A program made the translations under genes and the position numbers. 5,371 bases of DNA from an uncultured Candidatus Saccharibacteria bacterium (GTDB lineage Bacteria; Patescibacteriota; Saccharimonadia; Saccharimonadales; Saccharimonadaceae): the NCBI GenBank assembly GCA_948944455.1, contig CARBES010000044.1:1-5371 (forward strand). The letters are read 5' to 3'. The notes under the pieces are model-generated. The model did no database searches, had not been told where the DNA came from, and saw nothing but the letters and a program-made list of their open reading frames with translations. Shown here piece after piece: positions 1 through 5,031 of the stretch (positions are counted from its first letter, which is position 1; every line of letters starts with the position of its first letter).

Positions 1-65
1 CCGCCGTTTCCGCCGCCGCCGTTTCCGCCGCCGCCGTTTCCGCCGCCGCCGTTTCCGCCGCCGCC
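1..65 (-). repeat. 15-bp coding tandem repeat, (Gly4-Asn)n
   Basis: Four identical consecutive 15-bp units (plus-strand unit GTTTCCGCCGCCGCC) occupy 6-20, 21-35, 36-50 and 51-65, and a partial fifth reaches the window edge. Read on the minus strand they encode Gly-Gly-Gly-Gly-Asn from residue 1011 onward. The units match at every base, including synonymous positions, so the array is young or homogenised. It would be a flexible linker between the hydrophilic tail and whatever lies beyond the window. The total copy number is unknown. Confidence 0.95.
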
Positions 66-3000
66 GTTATTATCGTAATTCGGGATAGTATTTCTAGCTT
101 CCTGGATCCAAGACATAGCTTTGCGTTGCAATTCTCGAGGATCTTTACCGGAGAAGACATCCACATCTGGGTTGAGACGCTCTTCAAATGGAACATCGCT
201 TGCTGGGTCAAGGTTGTCGAGGCTGAGCTGACCGAGAACATCGAGCATTTCGGCGAAGGCGTTAATGCCGTCTGGTTTAGCGCCGTCCAAGGCACTTGGT
301 GATGGAGTACGGTTAAGTGAGCCGTAGAGTTTCTTCGCGACTTCTGGAATCATCATATGCTTGATCCAGTTCTTCTTATCTTCGAGGGTGATTCCAGGGT
401 CGTTGCGGCTAATTTTGCGCCATTTTAGGTGGCCCTGTTCATCGGTACTGAGACGAAGACCATTCAGTAGTTCCCCGTTTACATTGCGAGCGAGAAGCAC
501 ATCGGCGTCTGGGAAGTAGTCCTCAAAACGTTCACCTTCCGGAGCATCGCTGCGGAGACTATTGAGAATTTTGGTCCAGTTTTTGGTAATAACGGCATCA
601 TTGAGGATGATTTTACCGGTTTTGGCGGCTTTCCAGATACTGTCGAGGCCGGCAATATTGCGTTGTCCGACAGATGTGACGAAGCCGTTATCGAGTTGAG
701 CAGTAAGCATAGCAGTGAATTCAGCAGCATGTTCGGCGTATTTACTTTCCTGGAGGGCGCCGGCAATTGTGCTGTGGTAGCGACGGAGTTTACCGGTTTT
801 ATTGACGGTATTATTGACAATAGACCAGTCGATGTCAGGGTATTTGAGCTGGAGACGAGCGATTTCGCTATCAGGGAGCTTGAGACCGATTTCGGAAGCA
901 TAGCGACGGTTAATTGGGTCGCCGATAGCGATATCCTTGCGCAACATTTCCTTCATGTAGCCAGCATCATCATCATAGACGCGCTGGACAACATCGCCAT
1001 CATCGTCTTTGATGTCCATGTATTTGACTTTCTTGTATTCACTGCGAGCACTAGGGCTGAGGGCGTCATATTGTGCCTTGGTAATCTCGGTGCCGTTTTT
1101 CTTGTGAACACCGATATATTGATTCCAGTCGCGGTGTTTGCTGGAGGTATCATTGCCGTCTTTATCGCGGTAACGATACTGAGAATCCTCGATTTGGTTG
1201 CCATTTTCGTCTTCTTCGAAACCGTCATCGTTGACACGGGCTTTGTCGAGAAGCATGCCGCGGTAGGCGCCTTTGTTGACGCCGAATTTGGTCGTGACGA
1301 TGCGGGCTTCAGCGCGGCGGCGTTCCTCGATTTCGGCACTACGTTTAATAACCTGGCCCATGATTGTAGTTTCGCCGGCGTGGCCGAGTTTACCAGTAGC
1401 TCCGCCGATAAGACGGTTGAATTCGTAAGGATTGCGGAACTGTTCTTTGGCGGCGCCGAGGTAGCGGCCAAGTAGGAAGCCCTGATCGCCTTGGGCGATA
1501 TTTTCGGCGCGGAATTGTTGGGCCATGACATTGAGATAGGCTTCGCCGTGAGCAGCACCAAGGGCTTTGGCGCGATCACCCTTGAAGATGTCGCCGTATT
1601 CACCGAGAGTATTGGTGAAGTTTTGCGCAGCAGCAGCGGTGATAGTGTTCTGGAGGCTAGCTTCCTTGGCGATATCAGTACTCTTGTTCGGACGGTCGCT
1701 CCAGGTATCCTTACCATTAGCGTCAAGGCCTTTGTTGGACGAGCGATAGCGGTAAGCACGTTCGAGATTACGACCAGCAACGGTGTTTTTGAGATCGCCG
1801 GTGTCGAGTTCGCGACGTTGTTGACGATAGGCGAGGTAATTTTGGAGGCGGGCGCCAGTCAAGACGTGATTATTGCGAAGATGTTTCTGGCGATTAAGTT
1901 CAGCTTGCGAAGCGCCATAGCGGCCGGCGGTGTCGCGGATAGGATTGGTGAGACGACCCAAGGCATTGCTGACGCCGCCGAGAACAGTGTTGGACATTTT
2001 TAGTAGAGAGACAGAGAGGAAGAGTGGCATGACTTGAACGGCGAAACCGAGGAGAACAAAGACAGGGTTGGCGTTTGCGGTAGAGATGATGGCCCAGCCG
2101 GCGAGCTTTGAGGCGCCATAGAGGAAGCTAAACATTGGGTAGAAGAAGAGCATTTGAGCAAGGATGGCTTTCCATTTTTGGAACCATTTTTCGGTATTTG
2201 GAAGGAGGTAGGCAACGAAAGCGAGTGGGGAGACCATGATAAGCACGAGGACGACGCCTTGACGGAGGCCAATCGTGATAAGACCGACGACAACAGAGAT
2301 AAGCGCGCCAAGTAGAACGATAACAAGCATCCAGAAAGCGGCACCAGGACCACCCATGGCTTCGACTGCGATAAATCCGACTCCGGCGCCACCAGCAAAG
2401 GCGCCAAAGAGCTGACCCCAAGAGAGGTCGCGGAAAGGATCTTCGGTAAGTTGAATATCATTCTGGATGCCGGTGAAGAAGTCAACTAGGCTGGAACCAA
2501 CGATATTGCTAATGTCGACGAGGACCGAGGCAATGAAAAAGCTAAGGTTGACCATGATGACTGCGACGATGATGCGCGGAAGGATACGTTTGATGCCGTA
2601 ATTATTGACGCCGAAGCCGGTGATTTGGGAATAGATAACGAGGAGAATAAAGATAACAAAGATAATATTGGTGATTTCGCAGGCTTTTTGCCAGACTTTG
2701 TAGATGGCGGAATCATGGTCGGTCGAGATTGGTTGAATAACAAGGAGGTTGTTGATGAGGCCGTATATACTATCAACGAGACCACTGGCGGCGTTAAGTA
2801 GGGGGCAAAGCATCCAGGAGACCGAGCCGGCTTGACCTTGACAGACATTAGGATTTTCTTCTTCGTTATCGTCTTCGTCGGTGTCTTCAGGCTGGTTTTG
2901 ATCTTCGTTCTCATTCCCTTCCTCGTCACTAGGTCGGTCTTGCTGATCGCCAGAGTTATTGTCATCATCGCTAGGGTCAGCATAGGCAGATTCTGTGAGT

Positions 3001-3095
3001 GGGCTGGAAGAAACGTCGGGTAGGATGGCGCTACCAAAAATGATGCTGAGCGACAGCATAATAATGGTCCCGATTTTCAACAAAAACTTTTTCAC
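1..3095 (-). CDS. VirB6/TrbL-like T4SS membrane protein with giant hydrophilic tail (3' end outside window)
   Basis: The frame is open for 1031 codons and runs off the left edge. GTG at 3095 is the only plausible start: an in-frame TAA lies upstream with no other start between, GGAA sits 7 nt before it, and it gives a signal peptide (K2 K3, hydrophobic 8-25, AYA site at 37-39). Residues 40-82 form a linker with 21 Asp/Glu and one Arg. Residues 93-372 hold about seven hydrophobic stretches (near 95-120, 141-160, 171-200, 229-247, 254-277, 280-299, 312-365). The stretch LRQG...SPLAFVAYLLPNTEKWFQKW at 277-308 resembles what I know of VirB6/TrbL proteins in Gram-positive and CPR T4SS loci. Residues 385-1008 are charged, helical-looking and Asp/Asn-rich at about 618-712, with no domain I recognise. 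The end is a (GGGGN) repeat. VirB6 proteins form the inner-membrane channel platform. The tail is much longer than the usual family length. The neighbouring pilins support a T4SS role. An alternative is an uncharacterised CPR surface protein. Confidence 0.75.
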   Translation of the reverse strand, partial: MKKFLLKIGTIIMLSLSIIFGSAILPDVSSSPLTESAYADPSDDDNNSGDQQDRPSDEEGNENEDQNQPEDTDEDDNEEENPNVCQGQAGSVSWMLCPLLNAASGLVDSIYGLINNLLVIQPISTDHDSAIYKVWQKACEITNIIFVIFILLVIYSQITGFGVNNYGIKRILPRIIVAVIMVNLSFFIASVLVDISNIVGSSLVDFFTGIQNDIQLTEDPFRDLSWGQLFGAFAGGAGVGFIAVEAMGGPGAAFWMLVIVLLGALISVVVGLITIGLRQGVVLVLIMVSPLAFVAYLLPNTEKWFQKWKAILAQMLFFYPMFSFLYGASKLAGWAIISTANANPVFVLLGFAVQVMPLFLSVSLLKMSNTVLGGVSNALGRLTNPIRDTAGRYGASQAELNRQKHLRNNHVLTGARLQNYLAYRQQRRELDTGDLKNTVAGRNLERAYRYRSSNKGLDANGKDTWSDRPNKSTDIAKEASLQNTITAAAAQNFTNTLGEYGDIFKGDRAKALGAAHGEAYLNVMAQQFRAENIAQGDQGFLLGRYLGAAKEQFRNPYEFNRLIGGATGKLGHAGETTIMGQVIKRSAEIEERRRAEARIVTTKFGVNKGAYRGMLLDKARVNDDGFEEDENGNQIEDSQYRYRDKDGNDTSSKHRDWNQYIGVHKKNGTEITKAQYDALSPSARSEYKKVKYMDIKDDDGDVVQRVYDDDAGYMKEMLRKDIAIGDPINRRYASEIGLKLPDSEIARLQLKYPDIDWSIVNNTVNKTGKLRRYHSTIAGALQESKYAEHAAEFTAMLTAQLDNGFVTSVGQRNIAGLDSIWKAAKTGKIILNDAVITKNWTKILNSLRSDAPEGERFEDYFPDADVLLARNVNGELLNGLRLSTDEQGHLKWRKISRNDPGITLEDKKNWIKHMMIPEVAKKLYGSLNRTPSPSALDGAKPDGINAFAEMLDVLGQLSLDNLDPASDVPFEERLNPDVDVFSGKDPRELQRKAMSWIQEARNTIPNYDNNGGGGNGGGGNGGGGNGGGGNG

Positions 3096-3127
3096 TTTTC
3101 TGTTCCAATTAAGCCCACTACAGGGTA

Positions 3128-3163
3128 TAACTTAATTATAGCACACATAACCGTAATAGTCAA
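3128..3163 (-). promoter_or_regulatory. Near-consensus promoter of the VirB6-like gene
   Basis: Read on the minus strand, TTGACT (3163-3158) and a perfect TATAAT (3140-3135) are separated by 17 bp. TGC directly before the -10 makes it an extended -10. The start of transcription would be near 3128, giving a leader of about 33 nt before the GTG at 3095. The AT-rich stretch at 3164-3180 could serve as an UP-like element. Confidence 0.75.
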
Positions 3164-3182
3164 TAGTAAATAACACAAATAT

Positions 3183-3353
3183 CTTAGTTTTTCAATGCTT
3201 ACGTTTATCTTGTAATATCTACTAGGGTCTTTTCTTAGGACGGGGTGAGCCGGGCTCATCTAAAGAATCGCCCTTGGCTCAGCCCTAAAAGGGTTAGTCC
3301 TTCGAAAAGGCTCTAGTAGATATACAAGATGACGATAAAATGCAAAAACTAAG
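3183..3353. repeat. 171-bp imperfect palindrome between the divergent promoters
   Basis: The two halves pair along most of their length. Segment 3183-3192 pairs with 3344-3353 (10/10). Segment 3207-3225 pairs with 3313-3330 (18 bp with one bulged A). Segment 3226-3241 pairs with 3297-3312 (12/16, two of the mismatches wobble-compatible). Segment 3242-3251 pairs with 3276-3285 (9/10), and 3252-3255 with 3270-3273. The main asymmetry is an 11-nt bulge at 3286-3296. It lies between the two promoters, about 20 bp from one -35 and 11 bp from the other -10. It could be a cruciform or operator, a small MITE-like insertion, or a structured RNA with its own undetected promoter. Confidence 0.8.
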
Positions 3354-3360
3354 GTTTTTA

Positions 3361-3369
3361 TGATAAGAT
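3361..3369 (+). promoter_or_regulatory. Extended -10 promoter of the pilin operon
   Basis: TGA followed by TAAGAT (3364-3369) fits an extended -10 element (TGn plus hexamer). No good -35 is seen at the right distance, as is common for this class. Transcription would begin at about 3375-3376, on or next to the ATG of the first pilin, giving a leaderless or nearly leaderless mRNA. The alternative -10 TATGAT at 3359-3364 would give a leader of only about 5 nt. Confidence 0.45.
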
Positions 3370-3375
3370 GTAAGT

Positions 3376-4098
3376 ATGAAGCAGAAGATTTTGGGATTTT
3401 TGGCGGCAGTAGTGGTCGCGAGTGTGAGTTTGACGGTAGTGGCGCCAGCGCCGGCAGAGGCAGCGTTGGGAGGTGGTAATTGCGGCATGAAGGGGTTTTT
3501 AGGGCTAAGACCATGGTATTATGGGCTGTGTACTGGAAATAGTGAGAACGATACGATTAAGGAGCCGCAAGGTGATACGGCGACTGAAGATATGAAAGCA
3601 TTTGTCTGGACGATTATTTTGAACATCTTGGTGGATTTACTGGTGATCGTGGGGTATGCGTCGATGATATTCATTATCTATGGTGGATATCAGTTTATAA
3701 TGTCGCAAGGTGATCCGGGGAAGACGGCGGCAGGCAAGAAGACATTAACTTCGGCGATTGTGGGGATGGTGATATCGCTCAGTGCGTCGGTCTTAGTTAA
3801 TACGGCGATGGTGATTTTGAATATTAATAGTACAGCGGGGAGTGCAGATAGCTTGCCGGGGCAGAATTTCACTAAGGTTCAGGTGCAAAATGCGTTTAAT
3901 TGGGCGTATACGGTGGCTGGCTTGGTGGCGGTGGCATTTATTATTTATGGCGGGATTAAGTATGTGATTTCGCAAGGTGATCCGGGGAAGACGCGGTCGG
4001 CGACGCAGACGATTATCTATGCGGTGGTGGGGTTAATAGTAGTGTTAATGGCGGCAGCGATCACATCGTTGGTAACAGGGTCAGTAAGCGGAGCTTAA
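3376..4098 (+). CDS. Tandem double-unit T4SS pilin (VirB2/TrbC-like), secreted
   Basis: The protein has 240 residues. A signal peptide (K2, K4, hydrophobic 5-23) ends at an AEA site (27-29). A short exported region has two cysteines (C36, C52) around GFLGLRPWYYG. Then come two copies of a helix-loop-helix pilin unit: helices at about 78-102 and 125-148, then 174-194 and 212-234. Each unit has IIYGG followed by a loop with the identical octapeptide SQGDPGKT at 110-117 and 199-206. This matches the small VirB2/TrbC-type T4SS pilin family as I know it in CPR genomes, where a single unit is usual, so this looks like an internal duplication or fusion. Such pilins are processed in the inner membrane and extruded as a pilus, the basic loop lying between helices. 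ATG 3376 follows an in-frame TAA at 3364-3366, so no earlier start exists. No Shine-Dalgarno site is visible. It is the first gene of an operon with the pilin 10 nt downstream. Confidence 0.85.
   Translation: MKQKILGFLAAVVVASVSLTVVAPAPAEAALGGGNCGMKGFLGLRPWYYGLCTGNSENDTIKEPQGDTATEDMKAFVWTIILNILVDLLVIVGYASMIFIIYGGYQFIMSQGDPGKTAAGKKTLTSAIVGMVISLSASVLVNTAMVILNINSTAGSADSLPGQNFTKVQVQNAFNWAYTVAGLVAVAFIIYGGIKYVISQGDPGKTRSATQTIIYAVVGLIVVLMAAAITSLVTGSVSGA
3703..3993 (+). repeat. Two identical 24-bp direct repeats inside the double pilin
   Basis: Positions 3703-3726 and 3970-3993 are identical over 24 bp, 267 bp (89 codons) apart and in frame. Both encode SQGDPGKT. The sequence around them has diverged (M versus I before; AAG versus RSA after), so identity is confined to the loop. 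This points to an old duplication with strong constraint on the loop, or to local gene conversion. Confidence 0.95.
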
Positions 4099-4103
4099 GG
4101 AGG
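4097..4103 (+). promoter_or_regulatory. Strong Shine-Dalgarno site of the second pilin
   Basis: AAGGAGG overlaps the TAA stop of the upstream gene (4096-4098) and stands 5 nt before ATG 4109. The match is near-perfect, in contrast to the first pilin gene, which has no such site. The arrangement fits translational coupling and a higher yield of the single-unit pilin. Confidence 0.9.
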
Positions 4104-4108
4104 AAAAA

Positions 4109-4531
4109 ATGAAGAAGATTTTAGTGAGTTTGGGGTTGGCAGTGATGATATTGGCGGGGGCGGTGTTGCCGGGGTTTTCTGGGGGTGAGGTGTATGCGAC
4201 GGATAGTATATGTGATGACGAGAATTTGAAGGCTACTGCAGATGGTCGAGCTTTGTTAAAGGCGGCGGGGTGTAGTGATTTTGGTACAGGTAAGCCGACG
4301 GCGGTGCCGATTGCGTTAAATATAATTAATGTAGTGTTGTCGTTTGTAGGTTTGATTGCAGTAGGGGTAATTATTTACGGTGGGATCTTGTATGTTACGA
4401 GTACAGGAGATTCGGCGAAGATTCATAAGGCGAAGAACTGTATTTTGTATGGAGTAGTGGGGCTAGTGGTGGCGATTATGGCGTTTGCGATAGTGGCGTT
4501 TATTAATACGAGTGTGTTGAAGAAGAGCTAG
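4109..4531 (+). CDS. Single-unit T4SS pilin (VirB2/TrbC-like), secreted
   Basis: The protein has 140 residues. A signal peptide (K2 K3, hydrophobic 4-23) ends at a VYA site (28-30). A 40-residue polar exported stretch carries C35 and C55. Two transmembrane helices follow, at about 68-90 and 112-132, separated by a loop with IIYGG, STGD (98-101) and basic residues K104, H106, K107 and K109. C111 lies at the start of the second helix. The tail ends in KKS. This is the usual size and layout of the small T4SS pilins found in many Patescibacteria. It would be inserted in the membrane, processed, and polymerised into a pilus or used in the secretion channel. It lies 10 nt after the double-unit pilin and shares its promoter. 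It resembles either half of that protein in pattern but differs clearly in sequence (GDSAK instead of GDPGK), so the two are probably not redundant copies. Confidence 0.87.
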   Translation: MKKILVSLGLAVMILAGAVLPGFSGGEVYATDSICDDENLKATADGRALLKAAGCSDFGTGKPTAVPIALNIINVVLSFVGLIAVGVIIYGGILYVTSTGDSAKIHKAKNCILYGVVGLVVAIMAFAIVAFINTSVLKKS

Positions 4532-4564
4532 GCTTCGTGTTTTGTAATCTTCTAGTTAACCCAG

Positions 4565-4747
4565 CTATATTACTCTAGCTATACTTTCTGGAATGGGACG
4601 TTTCACGTCTGATTTTAGGCTTCAGTTTTTCCTACGGATTGCAAAAAGTTCCGCAGAACAAGTTTGCGCTGACTTTTTGCTAAAACTGAAGCCTAAAATC
4701 CGGTTCAACGCCTTTATATTCCAGAAAGTATAGCTAGACTAATATAG
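4565..4747. repeat. 183-bp nested palindrome downstream of the pilin operon
   Basis: Outer arms 4565-4594 and 4718-4747 are inverted copies over 30 bp with one mismatch. Inner arms 4611-4629 and 4682-4700 match over 19/19 bp. A third pair, 4641-4649 and 4672-4680, matches over 9/9, with CGCA/TGCG (4652-4655, 4665-4668) within it. Unpaired strands of 16 and 17 nt separate the outer and inner arms, and the left one can itself fold (GACGT-TTC-ACGTC, 4597-4609). No open reading frame fits. It could be a MITE-like element, a structured RNA, or a two-way transcription barrier between the pilin operon and the tRNA. No T-run follows either outer arm, which argues against a classical intrinsic terminator. 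Confidence 0.9.
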
Positions 4748-4762
4748 TCTATTTAATTAAGG

Positions 4763-4768
4763 ATTATA
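4763..4768 (-). promoter_or_regulatory. TATAAT box facing the palindrome
   Basis: A perfect TATAAT is read on the minus strand just right of the 4565-4747 palindrome, so a transcript would start near 4756 and run through the palindrome. No recognisable -35 lies 16-18 bp upstream and there is no TGn extension, and the region is AT-rich, so a chance match is quite possible. Confidence 0.25.
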
Positions 4769-4797
4769 AAACATCAAGCCTATCTCTATTAGAATGA

Positions 4798-4830
4798 AGT
4801 TGAACTTGTAACACGGGAATAAGTTCAACT
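4798..4830. repeat. Small hairpin, 10-bp perfect arms
   Basis: AGTTGAACTT (4798-4807) and AAGTTCAACT (4821-4830) are perfect inverted copies with a 13-nt loop. No T-run follows on either side. It abuts the plus-strand remnant that begins at about 4823. Confidence 0.6.
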
Positions 4831-4873
4831 GGCTTTTGTCCGTAGCGGGAGAAGTTCGTCCCTCGGTTTCTAT
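4823..4873 (+). pseudogene. Remnant related to the fragment at 5032-5265
   Basis: Reading from 4823 gives V-Q-L-A-F-V-R-S-G-R-S-S-S-L-G-F-Y followed by TAA, with an in-frame TAA just before. Sixteen bases, TGGCTTTTGTCCGTAG (4830-4845), then one changed base and GGG, match the minus strand at 5216-5197, where they encode the same LAFVRSG. After this core the two diverge. It looks like a short decayed copy, with a large internal deletion, of the same domain in the opposite direction on the other side of the tRNA. The piece is too short to be a gene. Confidence 0.5.
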
Positions 4874-4877
4874 TAAG

Positions 4878-4917
4878 CATAAGAAAACAAGATAATGAAT
4901 TATCTTGTTTTCTTATG
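4878..4917 (-). terminator. tRNA-Thr terminator, 19-bp perfect hairpin
   Basis: Positions 4878-4896 and 4899-4917 are perfect inverted copies over 19 bp with GA at the centre. The stem is A/T-rich, and its descending strand as transcribed on the minus strand contains TTGTTTTCTTA. It begins in the encoded CCA of the tRNA (4918-4916), so hairpin and mature 3' end overlap by two bases. Its position right after the tRNA supports a terminator or 3'-processing role. It lacks the usual GC-rich base. Confidence 0.65.
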
Positions 4918-4991
4918 GAGCCGTTGACTGGGGTCGAACCAGCGACCTGCTCGTTACGAATGAGCTGCTCTGCCAACTGAGCTACAACGGC
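4916..4991 (-). tRNA. tRNA-Thr (anticodon CGU)
   Basis: The minus strand folds into a complete 76-nt tRNA. Acceptor GCCGTTG/CAACGGC pairs 7/7. The D arm is GCTC-AGTTGGCA-GAGC. The anticodon loop is TTCGTAA (U33, CGU at 34-36, A37), the variable loop AGGTC, the T arm GCTGG-TTCGACC-CCAGT, then discriminator U and encoded CCA. It reads ACG (Thr). G1-C72, C2-G71 and the G35-U36 core agree with known threonine identity elements. One oddity: the anticodon stem GCTCA/CGAGC closes with an A31-C39 mismatch instead of a pair. Confidence 0.96.
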
Positions 4992-4999
4992 ATATAATT

Positions 5000-5008
5000 A
5001 TTGTAGCA
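5000..5008 (-). promoter_or_regulatory. Extended -10 promoter of tRNA-Thr
   Basis: On the minus strand TGC then TACAAT (5005-5000) forms an extended -10 like the one before the VirB6-like gene. Transcription would begin near 4993, one or two bases before the mature 5' end. The -35 region (TACTCA, 17 bp upstream) is poor. A 7-bp inverted repeat, TTGCTGA/TCAGCAA (5013-5019, 5032-5038), lies across the upstream region and includes the stop codon of the fragment there. Confidence 0.55.
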
Positions 5009-5031
5009 TAAATTGCTGATTATGAGTAGAG

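Noticed and set aside
663..2003. Long plus-strand open frames (663-1475 and 1491-2003)
   Set aside because: They lie opposite the continuous 1031-codon minus-strand gene, which has a signal peptide, membrane core and gene-like codon use. The plus frames are opposite-strand shadows kept open by its codon bias.
2000..3037. Separate minus-strand frames at 2000-2485 and 2486-3037
   Set aside because: They are in another frame within the same gene, with Ser/Pro/Leu-rich composition and no domain sense. The correct frame reads through both without a stop.
3183..3353. Phase-variable invertible promoter
   Set aside because: The inner segment is GC-rich, carries no promoter-like sequence, and both promoters lie outside the repeats, so inversion would change nothing evident. 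No recombinase gene is in the window.
3183..3353. oriT of a conjugative element
   Set aside because: Inverted repeats beside T4SS genes invite this, but no relaxase gene or recognised nic site is present.
3260..3514. Minus-strand frames across the palindrome and the pilin start
   Set aside because: They overlap the divergent promoters and the well-supported pilin gene, and have no ribosome site or sensible composition.
3703..3726. GDPGKT loop as a Walker A (P-loop) nucleotide-binding motif
   Set aside because: The position five before the last Gly is Ser, not Gly, and the motif sits between two transmembrane helices at the usual place of the pilin GD loop. It is not an ATPase.
4512..4546. 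Intrinsic terminator right after the second pilin
   Set aside because: Only a GAAG/CTTC stem of about four pairs with four Ts can be formed, too weak to call.
4764..4976. Minus-strand 70-codon frame
   Set aside because: It runs through the tRNA-Thr gene and the terminator hairpin, and the product resembles no known protein.
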